Positions 46,746 through 57,644 are shown, counted from the stretch's first letter. The stretch: 64,000 nucleotides of DNA from JAFNAG01 sp963824985 (GCA_963824985.1 CAWGRQ010000042.1:1-64000), one strand, 5' to 3'. Notes: generated by a model not told the origin, from the letters alone. Numbers and translations are program-made.

Positions 46746-49700
46746 CTACCTGCGATCCAACCGCAGGGGCTGGCCGTTGTCGCCGAAGTAATTCAGTGTG
46801 ACGAAGACTGCCCCCCCGGCCGCGATAAATATAAACTCCGTCTGGTACCCGCTGCCGTCGGCGGCCTGGGGGAATATAACCGGGAACGGTGCCGGCCGGG
46901 TAAGGTCGGCGATGGGAAATGTAGTGACGAGAAAGTCGCTCCGGGCGTTAAGCAGAGAGCGGAGCGTGAGCGCCACGAACGGCGTGTCGGAGGAAATCTC
47001 GAGCGACTCCGCGGAATCCGGGTGGTAAACCCGGGATTCTCTGGCCTACGAACTCGGCTTTGTGCCCATTGCCGTTCAGTAGCAAGGTTCCGTCACCGGT
47101 TCCAGCCGGAGTCGAGCCGTTCAGTTCGAACGCCTTCATCGTTATCGTACCGCCCGCCCCTCCGGGGTTGCCGATCGCCAGGCCGGTGTCGTGCGCTCCG
47201 GATTTGTCGACGAAGATCCGGGCCCGTGTTGTCGGCATCGACGAGGGGACTCCCGCCTCCATCACCAGAATTCCGCCTGTGCTCAATTGAAAAATCCCGG
47301 CGCCTGCCGGGGTGGTTGTGCCCGCATTCGGAGCAACACGAACCCAGCCGATAGCGGCTGCCTGTGGGGCTCCGTCCGTCTGTAAAATAAACACTCCTGC
47401 CGGCGGGATCGAATAGTTTATCGAAGAAGCGGTCGTGCCGCCGACTGCTCCGACCGGCAGGGGATTTCCTCCGTCGTCCGTGACCTGCAGTGTTCCCGTC
47501 TCGGTCGCGCCGGTCGTGTTGATGAGGATCACCGTCGTGGCATAACCCCCTCCATTGACCAGTTGGGGAAAGTAAATCGTGCCGCCGGAATCCGCCTGCA
47601 TGAGGTCCGCAATCGGGATCGTGGTCAGCAGAGTCTCGCCGCGCTGGTTGACGGTCAGTCGCAGGGCGAGGATCGAGATCGGCTGGTCACTCGAGATTTC
47701 AAGGGATCCGAACCGGATCGTCGCGGGGAAACCGGCCGGCAAGGCAAAATTCGGCGCAATCTGATTCAGTTGGTCGATGAATCTCGCTATGTGGGCGCCG
47801 GCATCGAGCGTGCCGTTTCCATTGGCAAGGGTGGTCCCCGCGCTGTCCCGCAAGCGGAAGGCCAGATGCGCGGTCGCACTTCCCAGGTTGACGATGGCGA
47901 TTCCGGTGTTAATCTCCACGGTGCCTGCACCCAGCAGCCCGGGCAGGGACACTTGCGTTCGATAGTCAATGAAAATGCGGGCAGATCTCGTGGGCGGCGA
48001 TGCCGGGACTCCAGCCTCGCTCACCACGACTCCGTTTTGCATCAGGCTGAAAGCAGCCGTCGCATACGAGGCTATGCCAAAGACGGGAGTGGCCGTCGCA
48101 TACCCCACCTGGATGGGATTCGAGTCCCCCGGCGTGATAAGCCCTGCTACGCCACCGCTCCCGGCGGCCAGGTTGGTATTGGTTACCGGGCGGCCGCTCA
48201 AATTGAAGAGGATCGTCAGGGTGGAATTGCGGCCGTTTGGGATGGCGACGTCAGGCTTCCTGTCCAGATCAAGGTCGGCGATCGCCATGGATCCGAAACC
48301 AGTTCCGGCATCGAAATTGCGGGGGCTCTGGAATGAACCATCGCCATTTCCCGGGAAGAGGATCAGAGCACCTTCTCCTGTGCTGGCGACCAGAATGTCG
48401 CGAAATCCGTCGCCGTCAAAATCGACAATTGCCGTGGATCCCACCCCGGAAAATCTGTAAAGCGTCGCCGGCAGATTTGCTGCCGCCCTGAAGGTCCCGT
48501 CCCCGTTGCCTGCCAAAAAAGCAAAATTGTATGTGAACTGGGGATTCTCGATGGCCGCGGCCAGGTCAAGAATGCCGTCGTGGTCAACATCGCCCAGGGC
48601 GAGCCGCCGGACCGCCGCACCGCTGAGAACATTGACTGCAGCTCGGAAGGTGCCGTCGCCATTGCCTAACATCACGGCCAGACTCCCGTTGATGCTGCCG
48701 GGCGTTCCGATACTCGCAATCGCCAGGTCCGTGCGGCCGTCGCGATTCAGGTCACCCGCGGTCAGCGTCAGTGACTGCTCCGCCGTCTGAAATGGCAGCC
48801 CTGCCTGAAAGGTGCCGTCCCCGTTGCCCAGGTAAACCACTCCCGCATTGCTCCTGGTGTCCAGCAAAACCAGATCCGGCAGTTCGTCATTGTTCACGCT
48901 CAGCGCCATCATAGGACCAATCTCGAAACTGTTGTTTCCGATTAGGATCTGTTGAGACTGAGTGAAGCCGCCGGCGCCGTTGCCCAGCAACACGAAGACA
49001 TTCGGCCTGATGAAGCCCTGAGAGTCATTCCGCCTGTTTCCGGCCACATCCGCGTTGCCGTCCCGGTTGAAATCGGCAATTGCCAGAATCCCCTCCCGAC
49101 CAAGGTCGATGCGCTGCTGGAATACCCTGCCCTTCTCACCAAGAAGAATGGCGCTGTTTGCCAGGTTGTTGCTGGCCGCCAGATCCGGATAGCCGTCATT
49201 ATTGAAGTCTGCCACATCGACTTGGGAGGTGCCTCCATCACGGTCTGCGGTCAGGAAGGCGCGTCCCGCGAGGAAAGTGCCGTCACCGTTGTTGAGGAGT
49301 ATCGAATCGTGGTCCGCATTGAAGTTATTGACATGGAGATCGAGGATCTGGTCTCCGTCCACATCAATGACCGAGATGCGGAGCGGATAGTCGCTGACCA
49401 CATAATGTTGCGGGGTTCTAAAAGTGCCGTCACCCTTGCCCAAAAGCACCGAGATGGAGGCGCTGAGGTAGTTTGCCGTGACCAAGTCCAGGTTGCCGTC
49501 ACGATTCAGGTCGCCGGTCTCAATCGTTGCGGTGCTGTTACGGGGGAGGACGGGCACCTGGCGCGCCGGCTGGAAGGAGCCGTTGCCGTTGCCGAGCAGA
49601 ATGGATAACGCGTCGAAAATACTGACGATAATGTCGGGGTTGCCGTCACGGTTCAGATCGCCGGCAGCTACCTTGTCGGATCCGCCGGCCTCCACCAGAA

Positions 49701-50472
49701 CCGGCGCCTGAAAGGTCGCGTCCCCGTTGCCGAGCAGGACTGAGACCGTTGTCCGGTTGAGTCCCGGGCGTACCAGGTCGAGCCGGCCGTCCTTGTTGAA
49801 ATCCCCAATGGCCACCGAGGCGGCGCCGGCACCGGGATCAAGGTTTATGGCCGCTTGGAAACTTCCGTCGCCTTTCCCCAGCAATAATGAGAGGCTTCCG
49901 TCGGATGCGCTGCGACCCTGGTTCGCCGTCACCAGATCGATCTTGCCGTCATTATTCAGGTCGGCGGCCAGGATTTTGACCGGAGCCTTTCCAACCGTAA
50001 CGTTGGTTGCCACTCCATAAGACAAAGGAGCAGTCGCCGGTACGATCGAGACATCGTCGGAATCCTGGTTAACAACTGCCAGATCCTCCAATCCGTCGCC
50101 GTTGAAATCAGCTAACACCATATCAATGGGAAACCGCCCCACCGCGATCTCCCGCCGGAGAGGGAATCCGCCCGCAGCCTTTGTTGAAAAAAGGTTAGGC
50201 AGATCCTTGAGGATCTCACAGGCGCCCTTCATGTCAAACAACCACTCCAACGCGTTCTTGTGTTCCGGCATGGGTTTGACCTGTAGCCCGGATCCGAGAT
50301 CGCTCATGGAAAAATATGCAAGCCCTGCCAGAGTGTACTGCAAGTGGGTTACACCGTAGGGTGCTTTGCTTGTGGTACATGACGATTTGGCACCGGATTG
50401 CGCCCAGAGCTCCTGGCTGCCCAATGCCTGGTAGCCTGCCACGATAGCAAACGCCAAAATGCAATTCACCAC
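46746..50472 (-). pseudogene. Large secreted FG-GAP/VCBS-repeat protein, one frameshift near 47005
   Basis: GTG 50472 begins a signal peptide (VNCILAFAIVAGYQALGSQE, LWAQ). A better basic start (ATG 50497, MKSARNR) would need one shift. Thirteen FG-GAP calcium motifs are visible, e.g. LADFNGDGLEDL, ADLNNDGKIDL, GDFNKDGRLDL, GDVDHDGILDL and VDFDGDGFRDI, enough for about two seven-bladed propellers. The C-terminal third holds two copies of a beta domain (FPQLVNGGGYATTVILINTT; FPQAADGSGYQTEFIFIAAG). A one-base shift near 47005 separates GLPPGFRG from SLEISSDTPFVALTL; without it the protein is ~1240 residues. It is likely a surface adhesion or binding protein. Confidence 0.85.
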
Positions 50473-50534
50473 TATCCCGGTTGCGCGCCGATTTCATCTG
50501 TCCATATGGATTCTCCCTTCTCTAAGGTCTGTCA

Positions 50535-51635
50535 GATCATTGCAAATCTCCATTCTTCGGGGTGACGTTGAATTTGGAAAAGAGTGCACGATTGCAGCTT
50601 GAGGAGAAATTTGGCCGGATCGCTGGGCGCGTCAGCATTACGGATTTCAGCAGCAATTCTATGGGTGCATCTTGAAGGTTTGAGGTGCAAGCCGGTGGTT
50701 GACTTGGAGGCAAAAAGACAATGCTCGAAAGCATCCTTCCCACCCTTCCATCTGTTCGATGGCCATGCATCGGCGGATTCCCCGAGCGGATCCGACGACA
50801 CCTTTGAATGATAGCATCCGGTTTTGAATAATCCAAGCGCCTGCGGTTCTTGAGTATTGGATCATGGACAGCCATTATGTCTGAACATGCAGAGAGGAAA
50901 CTGGCAGTAAGTCCGCTGAAAACCGGAACGCGCCGCAGATATGGGTATCATGGGCAAGTCACCAGGAACTCCCTGACTGGACCAAAGACCCATCGCTTGC
51001 TGCAGGAGATAAATAGCACGCGGCAAATAATGAGAATCTCCCACTCAAAATCGCAAGAGATATGGTTGCGCCATTCCCCTTACTTATGGGAGATTAATCG
51101 AAGGGAAGGAACATGAATCTCTTGAAATATACCATCTGCGCGACTCTGCGAATCCGGCTGCACGAAATGAGAATGCTCGTCGTCATCTTCCTGATACTGG
51201 AGGACGATCATGGATTCAAAATCACAGCGCCCACGGAGCCTTAAGCCGGCTATGAGCCGGGGATCCCTCGGGCGGCTTCAGCCGCAACCCGACTTTCAGT
51301 CGGAAAAGGAACCTACCGGCTTTAGCCGGTAGTGGTTCAGCCAACGGTTAGGAGGGATTGGCTGCCTATTTCCGCGGTTGCTCCGTGGGGCAGGCCGGCT
51401 TGGTTCCCCCTCTCCAACTTCCGATAAAAAAGCAATTATGTTAACTTCGGGGCTTCGACCCCTCCCAGGCGGCATGCTACATCGAAATCGGGTCCCGGGA
51501 TCCGGTTTTTTAGGCACCCGCGCCTTATTGCGCTGAGGACAGAGGAGCGGCCTTTTTTGTTGCAGGCGGTTGGCTGGAAGTTCTGGTAGGGAGCTGCATA
51601 AGGAAAGCTCTTTCTGACCGTCCTGTTCTCTGCAA
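50535..51635. other. Gene-free stretch with hairpin array
   Basis: About 1.1 kb with lower GC content in its first half. I see no credible coding sequence on either strand. The recognisable content is the four-hairpin array at 51246-51331. The right end abuts a transposase remnant. Confidence 0.6.
51246..51331. repeat. Array of four consecutive short hairpins
   Basis: CCGGC-TATGA-GCCGG (51246-51260), GCGGC-TTCA-GCCGC (51272-51285), CGACT-TTC-AGTCG (51290-51302) and TACCGGC-TTTA-GCCGGTA (51314-51331). Each stem is perfect. Three share GGC-loop-GCC cores with A/T loops. This is like REP-type palindromes arranged in tandem, with divergent stems. Confidence 0.8.
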
Positions 51636-51639
51636 CATG

Positions 51640-52005
51640 GGAACTTCCTGGGGACCGATGCATCTGGGCAGGACAAACTATGCCGAAAGCGACGTCTCGT
51701 CCGTGAAGAACAACCATCTTCACATTGTTTCCTGCAAAGGTGTTTACTTCGTCACGCGGCTGAAAGACAACGCTGCCTTCTTAGTGGTCGAAAATCGGGC
51801 GATTCCAGCCGGAACGAATGTCCGCAGGGATCAGGTCGTCTACTTTCACAGCCAAGCCGTCCCCGACCGCGAGCACTTTTCAGGATCGTTGAAGTCTGGG
51901 ACGAGGAAAAGCAGAGGTCGTTCACGTTCCTGACAAATCACCTTGAGTTTGCGGCGACAACGATGGCGGCGCTCTACAAGGATCGCTGGGCCGTCGAGCT
52001 ATTTA
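51640..52005 (+). pseudogene. IS4-family transposase fragment
   Basis: Reads CKGVYFVTRLKDNAAFLVVE, RAIPAGTNVRRDQVVYFHSQ and, after a shift near 51885, RIVEVWDEEKQRSFTFLTNH then AALYKDRWAVELF. The last is the Y-(2)-R-(3)-E signature that carries the third acidic residue of IS4 DDE transposases. The first two catalytic Asp regions and the inverted repeats are missing, so it is an immobile scar. It joins directly to a metallo-beta-lactamase-fold fragment. Confidence 0.75.
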
Positions 52006-52125
52006 TTTTTGCCGGCGGAAAAGATCCTCGTGACCGGTGACATCATGCTGAATCCCTATCCGTTCGCAATCGGCGGATCCTATCCTGCGGAATGGCTGAA
52101 GACGATGGAGTTGTTTGCCGCGCTG
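52000..52125 (+). pseudogene. Metallo-beta-lactamase-fold hydrolase fragment
   Basis: About 40 codons read FLPAEKILVTGDIMLNPYPF and GGSYPAEWLKTMELFAALHP. The VTGD segment is the strand with the metal-bridging Asp in the MBL fold, and the following helix is typical of the secreted MBL hydrolases. Neither the HxHxD motif nor the C-terminal PGHG is present. The piece is fused to the transposase tail on its left and decays by 52140. The rest up to 52360 shows no gene. Confidence 0.6.
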
Positions 52126-52359
52126 CATCCAGCAGAGGACGACCGGCATAGCGGCAGAGACGCTCCAGCAGCATGCGGTCTCGAGGATAAACGCGGACCA
52201 CGGACGCTGAAGCCGGCAGCCGACGCACAGCAGCGGCCCGACGGCACGGCCGCATCCCCGAAATCCGCACCGTCGCCGACTCGCGCGATGCGCCTGCCGG
52301 CGACGAACCTATGATGGCGGTCGCAAATGGCACAGGGTGAGAGGTGCCGCGGCTCCCTG

Positions 52360-54243
52360 TTACCAGATTTTTATGGGCAGTCCTTTGATGTCGAAATACA
52401 TGAAGTAGGGGACGGCTTCCTCAACCGCGTAGAAGGGCCAGAACCGCGAAGCCACCCGGCTTCCCCAGTAATTGACCTTCAGACCGACTGTCTCCGGGGG
52501 CTCGACCCGGAATACGCCAGGAATGGTATCCGGAATCAACCATTTAGCCAGGTCATCTTCTCGTTCTGGAAGCCGGAACGCCGGCTCGTGGTAGTGTGCC
52601 TCCAAGGCATAAACAACCGGCCCTCGAGCGACCGCTACCCGGTCAGGATGCTGCTTATCGATCGGCTCATAGCGGAATCGGAGTGGAAACCTCACCTCCA
52701 CCTGATCTCCCGGTTTCCAGGTGCGTTTTATCGTGGCCCAGGTCCCGGGTGCACACGCGACATTTACCTCCGCACCATTCAGCTTCACCGCGACATCCTG
52801 AGACCATCCCGGAACGCGGAACTTGAGCTCGAAATCCATCTCACGCTTCATTTGCAGGGTCAGTGTGGTCGTCTCCGATTCGGGGAATCCGGTATTCTGA
52901 ACCAGACTGACCTCACCCTCCGGTCTGCTCCAGGCGACTTCCGAAGGGAGGAACAGATTGACGGCCAGGCCGGCCGCATCCTTGAAATAGATCAGGTTGT
53001 GGTAGTCGGCCACGCCCTGGATCAGGGTACCCGAACAGCAGGTGAACTTGTCCCAGCGATACACTTTCATCCCGCCGCCGATTCGGTAATCGGAATAGTA
53101 GAAGTTTTTGCCTCCCGGACCTAACGGAAGTGCCGCACCGATTCCGTTGTACAGCAGCCGCTCGATCCAATCGCCGTAGCGAGCGTCCCCGGTGAACTGC
53201 ATCAGGTAGCGCGACAATTTGAATGCCGCCCAGGACCCGCAAATGGTCTCAAAGCTATCGAACCGGAACTCCAGGGTTTTTCCGAGATTTCCGTTGGGGG
53301 TCATGAATCGCTCGTGGGGGCCGAATCCGCCCGTGGCGTAACACTGCGTACTCTGAAGGAAGTCATAGGCGTTCTTGATGATCTGCAGATAGACCGGATC
53401 TCCGGTGACGGCGTAGGTCATGGCCGCGCTGCTGAACGTGTTGACATGGCTGTAGGCATGCAGCCCATATACATCCGTCGGCGATGCCGTTTCGGCAAAT
53501 CTGTTCCAGTACGCGTGGTAAAGCCAGACTTCGGCGAAGTCTTTGAATTTTTGATTTCCCGATAGTTGGTATGCACGCCAGAGATTCTCCGATAACGTGT
53601 ACCATTCTGACGGATTGCCCATGTACTGGTTCGGCGTGGCCGGTGTGCGCGCCCGGTTAAAAGTCTTGCTTGCCCAATCCGTAACTTTTTCAAGCAATCC
53701 CAACGCCTCTGGATGAGCGGCGTATTCGTGCATATCAACCAGCCCACATACCAGCTTTTCAAAGGGATAATGCTGCATGCCACAGTTGCCGTCGGGCTTG
53801 ATTGTCTTGCCCCACTCGGTCATGAGGCGCGCCGCCTTATCTCGAATGGCTGCATCCCCGGTGGCCCGGCCCATCCGAGCCATGCCGCTCAGCCATTGGC
53901 CGAGCACCGTCGAGCTGTTGGTCTGACACCAACTGGCCCGGCCCATGCGGGACGACCACTCGCTGCCCAGCGGTTTCCCCGGAGCGGGCAGACCGGCTGC
54001 CGCGCGAAAGCCCTGCAGGATATCGTCATCCGGAATGCCGAAGTAGTAATCCCTGGCCGTCTGGTATTGTGCCTGCCACCGGCTTTCGCGGAGCCGCACC
54101 CCATGATAGTTCATCGGTTCAAGCCGGATTCCGGAAGAAGAGCCCGAGGTTTGAAGCGGCGGGATTTTCGCGCCCCGAGCTAAAACCCATGCCCCTGCCG
54201 GAGCGGATTTCAAAAAGTCACGGCGATCCATGTCACGCTTCAT
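52360..54243 (-). CDS. GH127-type glycosidase (beta-L-arabinofuranosidase family), Tat-exported
   Basis: 627 residues from ATG 54243 (GGGAGATG upstream). The N-terminus MKRDMDRRDFLKSAPAGAW is a Tat signal. The (alpha/alpha)6 barrel is seen from WQAQYQTARDYYFGIPDDDI to about residue 400, with NPSEWYTLSENLWRAYQLSG and SFETICGSWAAFKLSRYL. KFTCCSGTLIQGVADYHN carries the Cys-Cys pair that, with the Glu and Cys of the ETIC segment, corresponds to the zinc-cysteine site used for catalysis in GH127. A C-terminal beta-sandwich (KFRVPGWSQDVAVKLNGAEV) follows. It probably removes L-arabinose from plant polysaccharide or glycoproteins outside the cytoplasm. Confidence 0.88.
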   Translation of the reverse strand: MKRDMDRRDFLKSAPAGAWVLARGAKIPPLQTSGSSSGIRLEPMNYHGVRLRESRWQAQYQTARDYYFGIPDDDILQGFRAAAGLPAPGKPLGSEWSSRMGRASWCQTNSSTVLGQWLSGMARMGRATGDAAIRDKAARLMTEWGKTIKPDGNCGMQHYPFEKLVCGLVDMHEYAAHPEALGLLEKVTDWASKTFNRARTPATPNQYMGNPSEWYTLSENLWRAYQLSGNQKFKDFAEVWLYHAYWNRFAETASPTDVYGLHAYSHVNTFSSAAMTYAVTGDPVYLQIIKNAYDFLQSTQCYATGGFGPHERFMTPNGNLGKTLEFRFDSFETICGSWAAFKLSRYLMQFTGDARYGDWIERLLYNGIGAALPLGPGGKNFYYSDYRIGGGMKVYRWDKFTCCSGTLIQGVADYHNLIYFKDAAGLAVNLFLPSEVAWSRPEGEVSLVQNTGFPESETTTLTLQMKREMDFELKFRVPGWSQDVAVKLNGAEVNVACAPGTWATIKRTWKPGDQVEVRFPLRFRYEPIDKQHPDRVAVARGPVVYALEAHYHEPAFRLPEREDDLAKWLIPDTIPGVFRVEPPETVGLKVNYWGSRVASRFWPFYAVEEAVPYFMYFDIKGLPIKIW

Positions 54244-54323
54244 CTCATCTCCCTTCGGGTGCGCGATTGCGCGATTCGCAGGCGCCCTTTTCGCATCCAT
54301 AGCCAGCCATCCCGCCGGAAATT

Positions 54324-55796
54324 CTATCTCCTGATACCAATTCTCGTGTGCGCCAGGCCGATTGCGTCGATGTATTGTCCAGCCCTGCCGATAAAACCGA
54401 CCGCCTGGCTGCCGGTCGGGACCTCTATCCGAAAATACGTGCCGCCTCCGGGTCCGCCGAATATTGGCGAGATTTTCTTGTTGGTTTGAATCTGAAGCGA
54501 ATCAACGATGGTGCCGTACCGGCCGGAGATGCCGGTGATGTACTCGTCCGCATCGAGCCGGAAAATTCTCTGGCGTCCGCCCGAACCGCCAGCCCGTTCG
54601 CCTTCCACAGTGCGGCCGTCGGGCAAGACATAGATCATCTGCACCGAATCGACACGATCACTCGAGGCAACGCGGATCTCGGTGATCCGGGCGCCGGCAG
54701 GAATATCCTGGGAAGGAAAGGAATTGCCGCCGTTGCCTCCGTAGAGCGGGCTTTGTTGATACGGTACCGCGCCCGCCTGGCCAACTTGCCTGCCGATATT
54801 CCGTTCGCCGTACCGGCCGCCAAACCGCCGGTCCACCTGAGCGTAAGTCAAACCGATGGCATCCACGAGGGCACCCGACCGGCCGGCAAACCCGACCACC
54901 CGGCTGCCGGTCGGAACCTCTATCAGAAAAACATCGCCGCCTCCGGGTCCGCCATATAACGGCGAAGTCTTCTTGTTGGTTTGAATCTGGAGCGAATTAA
55001 TGACATTGCCGTACCGACCGGAAATGCGGGTGATGTACTCGTCCGCATCGAGCCGGAAAATTCTCTGGCGTCCAACCGAGCCACCATATCGTGTCCCTTC
55101 AACCGTTCGACCGTCAGTCAAGACATAGACGGTCTGCAGGGATTCGACGAGGTCACTTGCGGAAATCCGGAGCTCGGCAATCCGGGCGCCGGATGGAATA
55201 TCCTGGGCTGAGAAGGGATTGCCGCCGTTGCCTCCATAGAGCTGCGTTTGTGGATACTGTCCCTGGCCAGAGGTTCCGAGGCCGAGACGCAGGTTCAGCG
55301 GAGCGAAGGTCAAACCGATGGCATCCACGCGCTCACCTGATCGGCCTGTGAAGCCTGTCGCTTCGGTGCCATTCGGGACCTCGATCCGATAATCCCTGCT
55401 GCCTCCGGATCCGCCATATATCGGCGAGGTTTTCTTGTTGGTGCGAATCTGCAGCGAATCAATGATGTCGCCACATCGGCCGGAAATGCCGGTGATGTAC
55501 TCGTCTGCATCGAGCCTGAATACGTTCAGCCGGCCTCCCGAGCCGCCGTGCTGGCCGGCAACAGCGCTGCTCCCCGAAACAGACACATAGACCAGCTGAA
55601 TCGCATCGATCATTTCACCCGACCTGATGCGGACCTCAGTGACCCTTGTCCCTGCCGCCGGCTGCGGGTCGGAAAATGGATTGCCGCCTCGTCCGCCGGC
55701 GATATTGGTAGATCCTGACTGCTGGGATAGCACGAGCGGGCTTCCCAAAACAATCGCCAGGGCCGCCACTATAATAATCGACATAATCTTGTGCAT
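54324..55796 (-). CDS. Secreted protein with three jacalin-like lectin domains
   Basis: 490 residues from ATG 55796 (AGGAGG upstream), with signal peptide MHKIMSIIIVAALAIVLGSP. Three repeats of ~150 residues each contain GGxGGNPFS, LDADEYITGISGRYG, DSLQIQTNKKTSP, a GGxGG loop, IEVPTGS and VGFxGRSGxxVDAIGL. These are jacalin-fold signatures for binding mannose or galactose glycans. Linkers are Gln/Tyr-rich. The DNA repeats are strong enough to see at base level. It lies 80 bases upstream of the GH127 gene on the same strand, so lectin and glycosidase may be co-expressed. Confidence 0.85.
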   Translation of the reverse strand: MHKIMSIIIVAALAIVLGSPLVLSQQSGSTNIAGGRGGNPFSDPQPAAGTRVTEVRIRSGEMIDAIQLVYVSVSGSSAVAGQHGGSGGRLNVFRLDADEYITGISGRCGDIIDSLQIRTNKKTSPIYGGSGGSRDYRIEVPNGTEATGFTGRSGERVDAIGLTFAPLNLRLGLGTSGQGQYPQTQLYGGNGGNPFSAQDIPSGARIAELRISASDLVESLQTVYVLTDGRTVEGTRYGGSVGRQRIFRLDADEYITRISGRYGNVINSLQIQTNKKTSPLYGGPGGGDVFLIEVPTGSRVVGFAGRSGALVDAIGLTYAQVDRRFGGRYGERNIGRQVGQAGAVPYQQSPLYGGNGGNSFPSQDIPAGARITEIRVASSDRVDSVQMIYVLPDGRTVEGERAGGSGGRQRIFRLDADEYITGISGRYGTIVDSLQIQTNKKISPIFGGPGGGTYFRIEVPTGSQAVGFIGRAGQYIDAIGLAHTRIGIRR

Positions 55797-55895
55797 AAGT
55801 CCTCCTTGCATGTGGGAGATACCATTACGAGGATTCTATCTGTTGCGCAGCGAATTGTTCAATCATTTCGAAAGGCTCGAAAATCATGAACCCGG

Positions 55896-56915
55896 TTGAG
55901 CTTCAAGTCTGGCACGCATTGCTGCCGGACATCAATACGGTCATCTAACACTAACAAAAACACGATCTTGTCCGAAGAGCAGAAAAGAGGGCCTCTATTA
56001 GCGTTCTCCATCCGTAATGGAACCGGAGTGCGAGCGGGATTGAGGTCCGGCCCAGTGAAATCGAAATGTAGACAGACACGGAGGCTTTACAGCGACGTGG
56101 ACCGAAATGAGCTGGCCGCACACGGAGAGAATGGCGGGCTTTGGGATTGGAATCTGACATCCAGTTGGGTTCATTTTTCGCCCCGGTGGATCTCGATGGT
56201 GGGTTGCGAGGACCACGAGGTCGGGACCAAACCCGAAGAGTGGTTCCAGAGAATTCATCCCGAGGACCTGGAACAAGCACAGCGCGACATCGACGCCCAC
56301 CTGGCAGGGAACTCCCGACAATTTGAAATTCACCACCGGCTGCTCCACAAGGACGGGACATACCGTTGGATGTCCTGCCACGGCGTGATTGAGCGGAATG
56401 AAAACGGGCAGGCGGTCCGAATCGCAGGCTCCCACTCGGATATCACCGGGGAGAAGGTCGACGATGCGCTGACCGGACTTCCAAACCGCCTGTTGCTGAT
56501 GGACCGCCTGACGCGCTCCATTGCGCGTGCCAAACGGCGCGCTGACCACATTTTCGCCTTGCCGAGAGAACCGGGCTGATTGTGCCCTGGGCCGATGGGT
56601 TTTGCATGAGGCCTGCCGGCAGCTCAAGTCCTGGCAGGAGCGCATGCTGGCCCCGAACGACCTCTGGGTTTCTGTGAATATATCCGGCCCACAATTCGCT
56701 CAGTCCTCCCTGGTTGAACAGATTCGCGAGGTTTTGCATGACATCCAGCTGGCGCCGTATTGCCTGATGCTGGAGCTCACGGAAGGCGTGGTGATGCAAA
56801 ATCCGGAAGCCGCCAGCAGTCAGCTCATGCAACTGCGTGTCATGGGAGTGCAAATCGGACTCGATGGTTTCTCTATCCATGACTTCTTTGCCTTTGTGCG
56901 GCAGGTGGACATGAT
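55896..56915 (+). pseudogene. PAS-GGDEF-EAL signalling gene with internal deletion
   Basis: A PAS fold comes first (LWDWNLTSSWVHFSPRWISM, EIHHRLLHKDGTYRWMSCHG, GSHSDITGEK). Then comes only the start of a GGDEF domain (DALTGLPNRLLLMDRLTRSI, ARAKRRADHIFA). At ~56557 the sequence jumps to the middle of an EAL domain (LAERTGLIVP, then LGRWVLHEACRQLKSWQERM, LWVSVNISGPQFAQSSLVEQ). The GGDEF active site and the EAL motif itself are deleted, and a base is lost near 56590. The EAL end also breaks off at ~56905, where a sulfatase fragment begins. Intact relatives make or degrade c-di-GMP; this one cannot. Confidence 0.8.
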
Positions 56916-57644
56916 GTCGATGATGTGGCCCGGCTGACGGCGCAGTTCGCCGCGGCGCTCGATGCCGGCCGGCCAGTGCATGATGATGGGAGTAGCGATG
57001 CCTCCCTCATGCGTCCAGTGCTTGAAGAGCCGGAACGGCGTGTTGGAGACGTTGGCCCACGGATACCCGTAGCTCTGATAGGTGTCGGCGGGGCCGGGCA
57101 TCACGCCGGGATCGTTGAAGAACCGCACGGGTTTTCCGTCCCGGGTGGTTTTGCGGGCCACCCGCTCCTTGCCCTCGAGGAGGTAGTTTCCCCAGCTCGG
57201 GGTCAACTCCTCGTGGCAGCCCCCGTTGTCTGAAAGGAAGAAGACGAGGGTGTTTTCGCGCGCTCCCGTCTTTTCGAGCGCGGCGAGGATCCGGCCGATG
57301 CCCTGATCGAGATGGTCGATCTGGGCCGCATAGACTTCCATGCGACGGAGCTGCCAGGCCTTCTCGGGGGCGTTCTCCCATGCGGGTACGTTGGCGTCCC
57401 GCGGGCTCAGCCGCCATACCTCGGGAACGATTCCCATTTCGATCATGCGGCGATGGCGTTCCGAACGCAGAACATCCCACCCCTGGTCGAAACGGCCGCG
57501 ATAGCGGGCGATGTCCTCCTCGAGGGCGTGAAGAGGCCAGTGAGGTGCGGTGAAGGCGGCATACAGGAAGAAGGGCTTGTCGGGCTTGTCGCGGCGATGG
57601 TCGTGGATGTAGCTGACCGCATGGTCGGCAATTGCGTCGCTCAC
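56905..57644 (-). pseudogene. Sulfatase middle fragment
   Basis: The minus-strand frame reads HDHRRDKPDKPFFLYAAFTA, PHWPLHALEEDIARYRGRFD, AQIDHLDQGIGRILAALEKT, LVFFLSDNGGCHEELTPSWG and GGIATPIIMHWPAGIERRG. This is the second half of the alkaline-phosphatase-fold core of a type I sulfatase, including the DNGG metal motif. The N-terminus with the formylglycine CxPxR site and the C-terminal subdomain are both absent. The right end meets the leader of the maturase gene. The left end fuses to the EAL piece. Confidence 0.8.

Noticed and set aside
54324..55796. Regularly spaced DNA repeats considered as a CRISPR or tandem-repeat array
   Set aside because: The repeats are ~440 bases apart and encode three lectin domains; no short spacer-repeat pattern.
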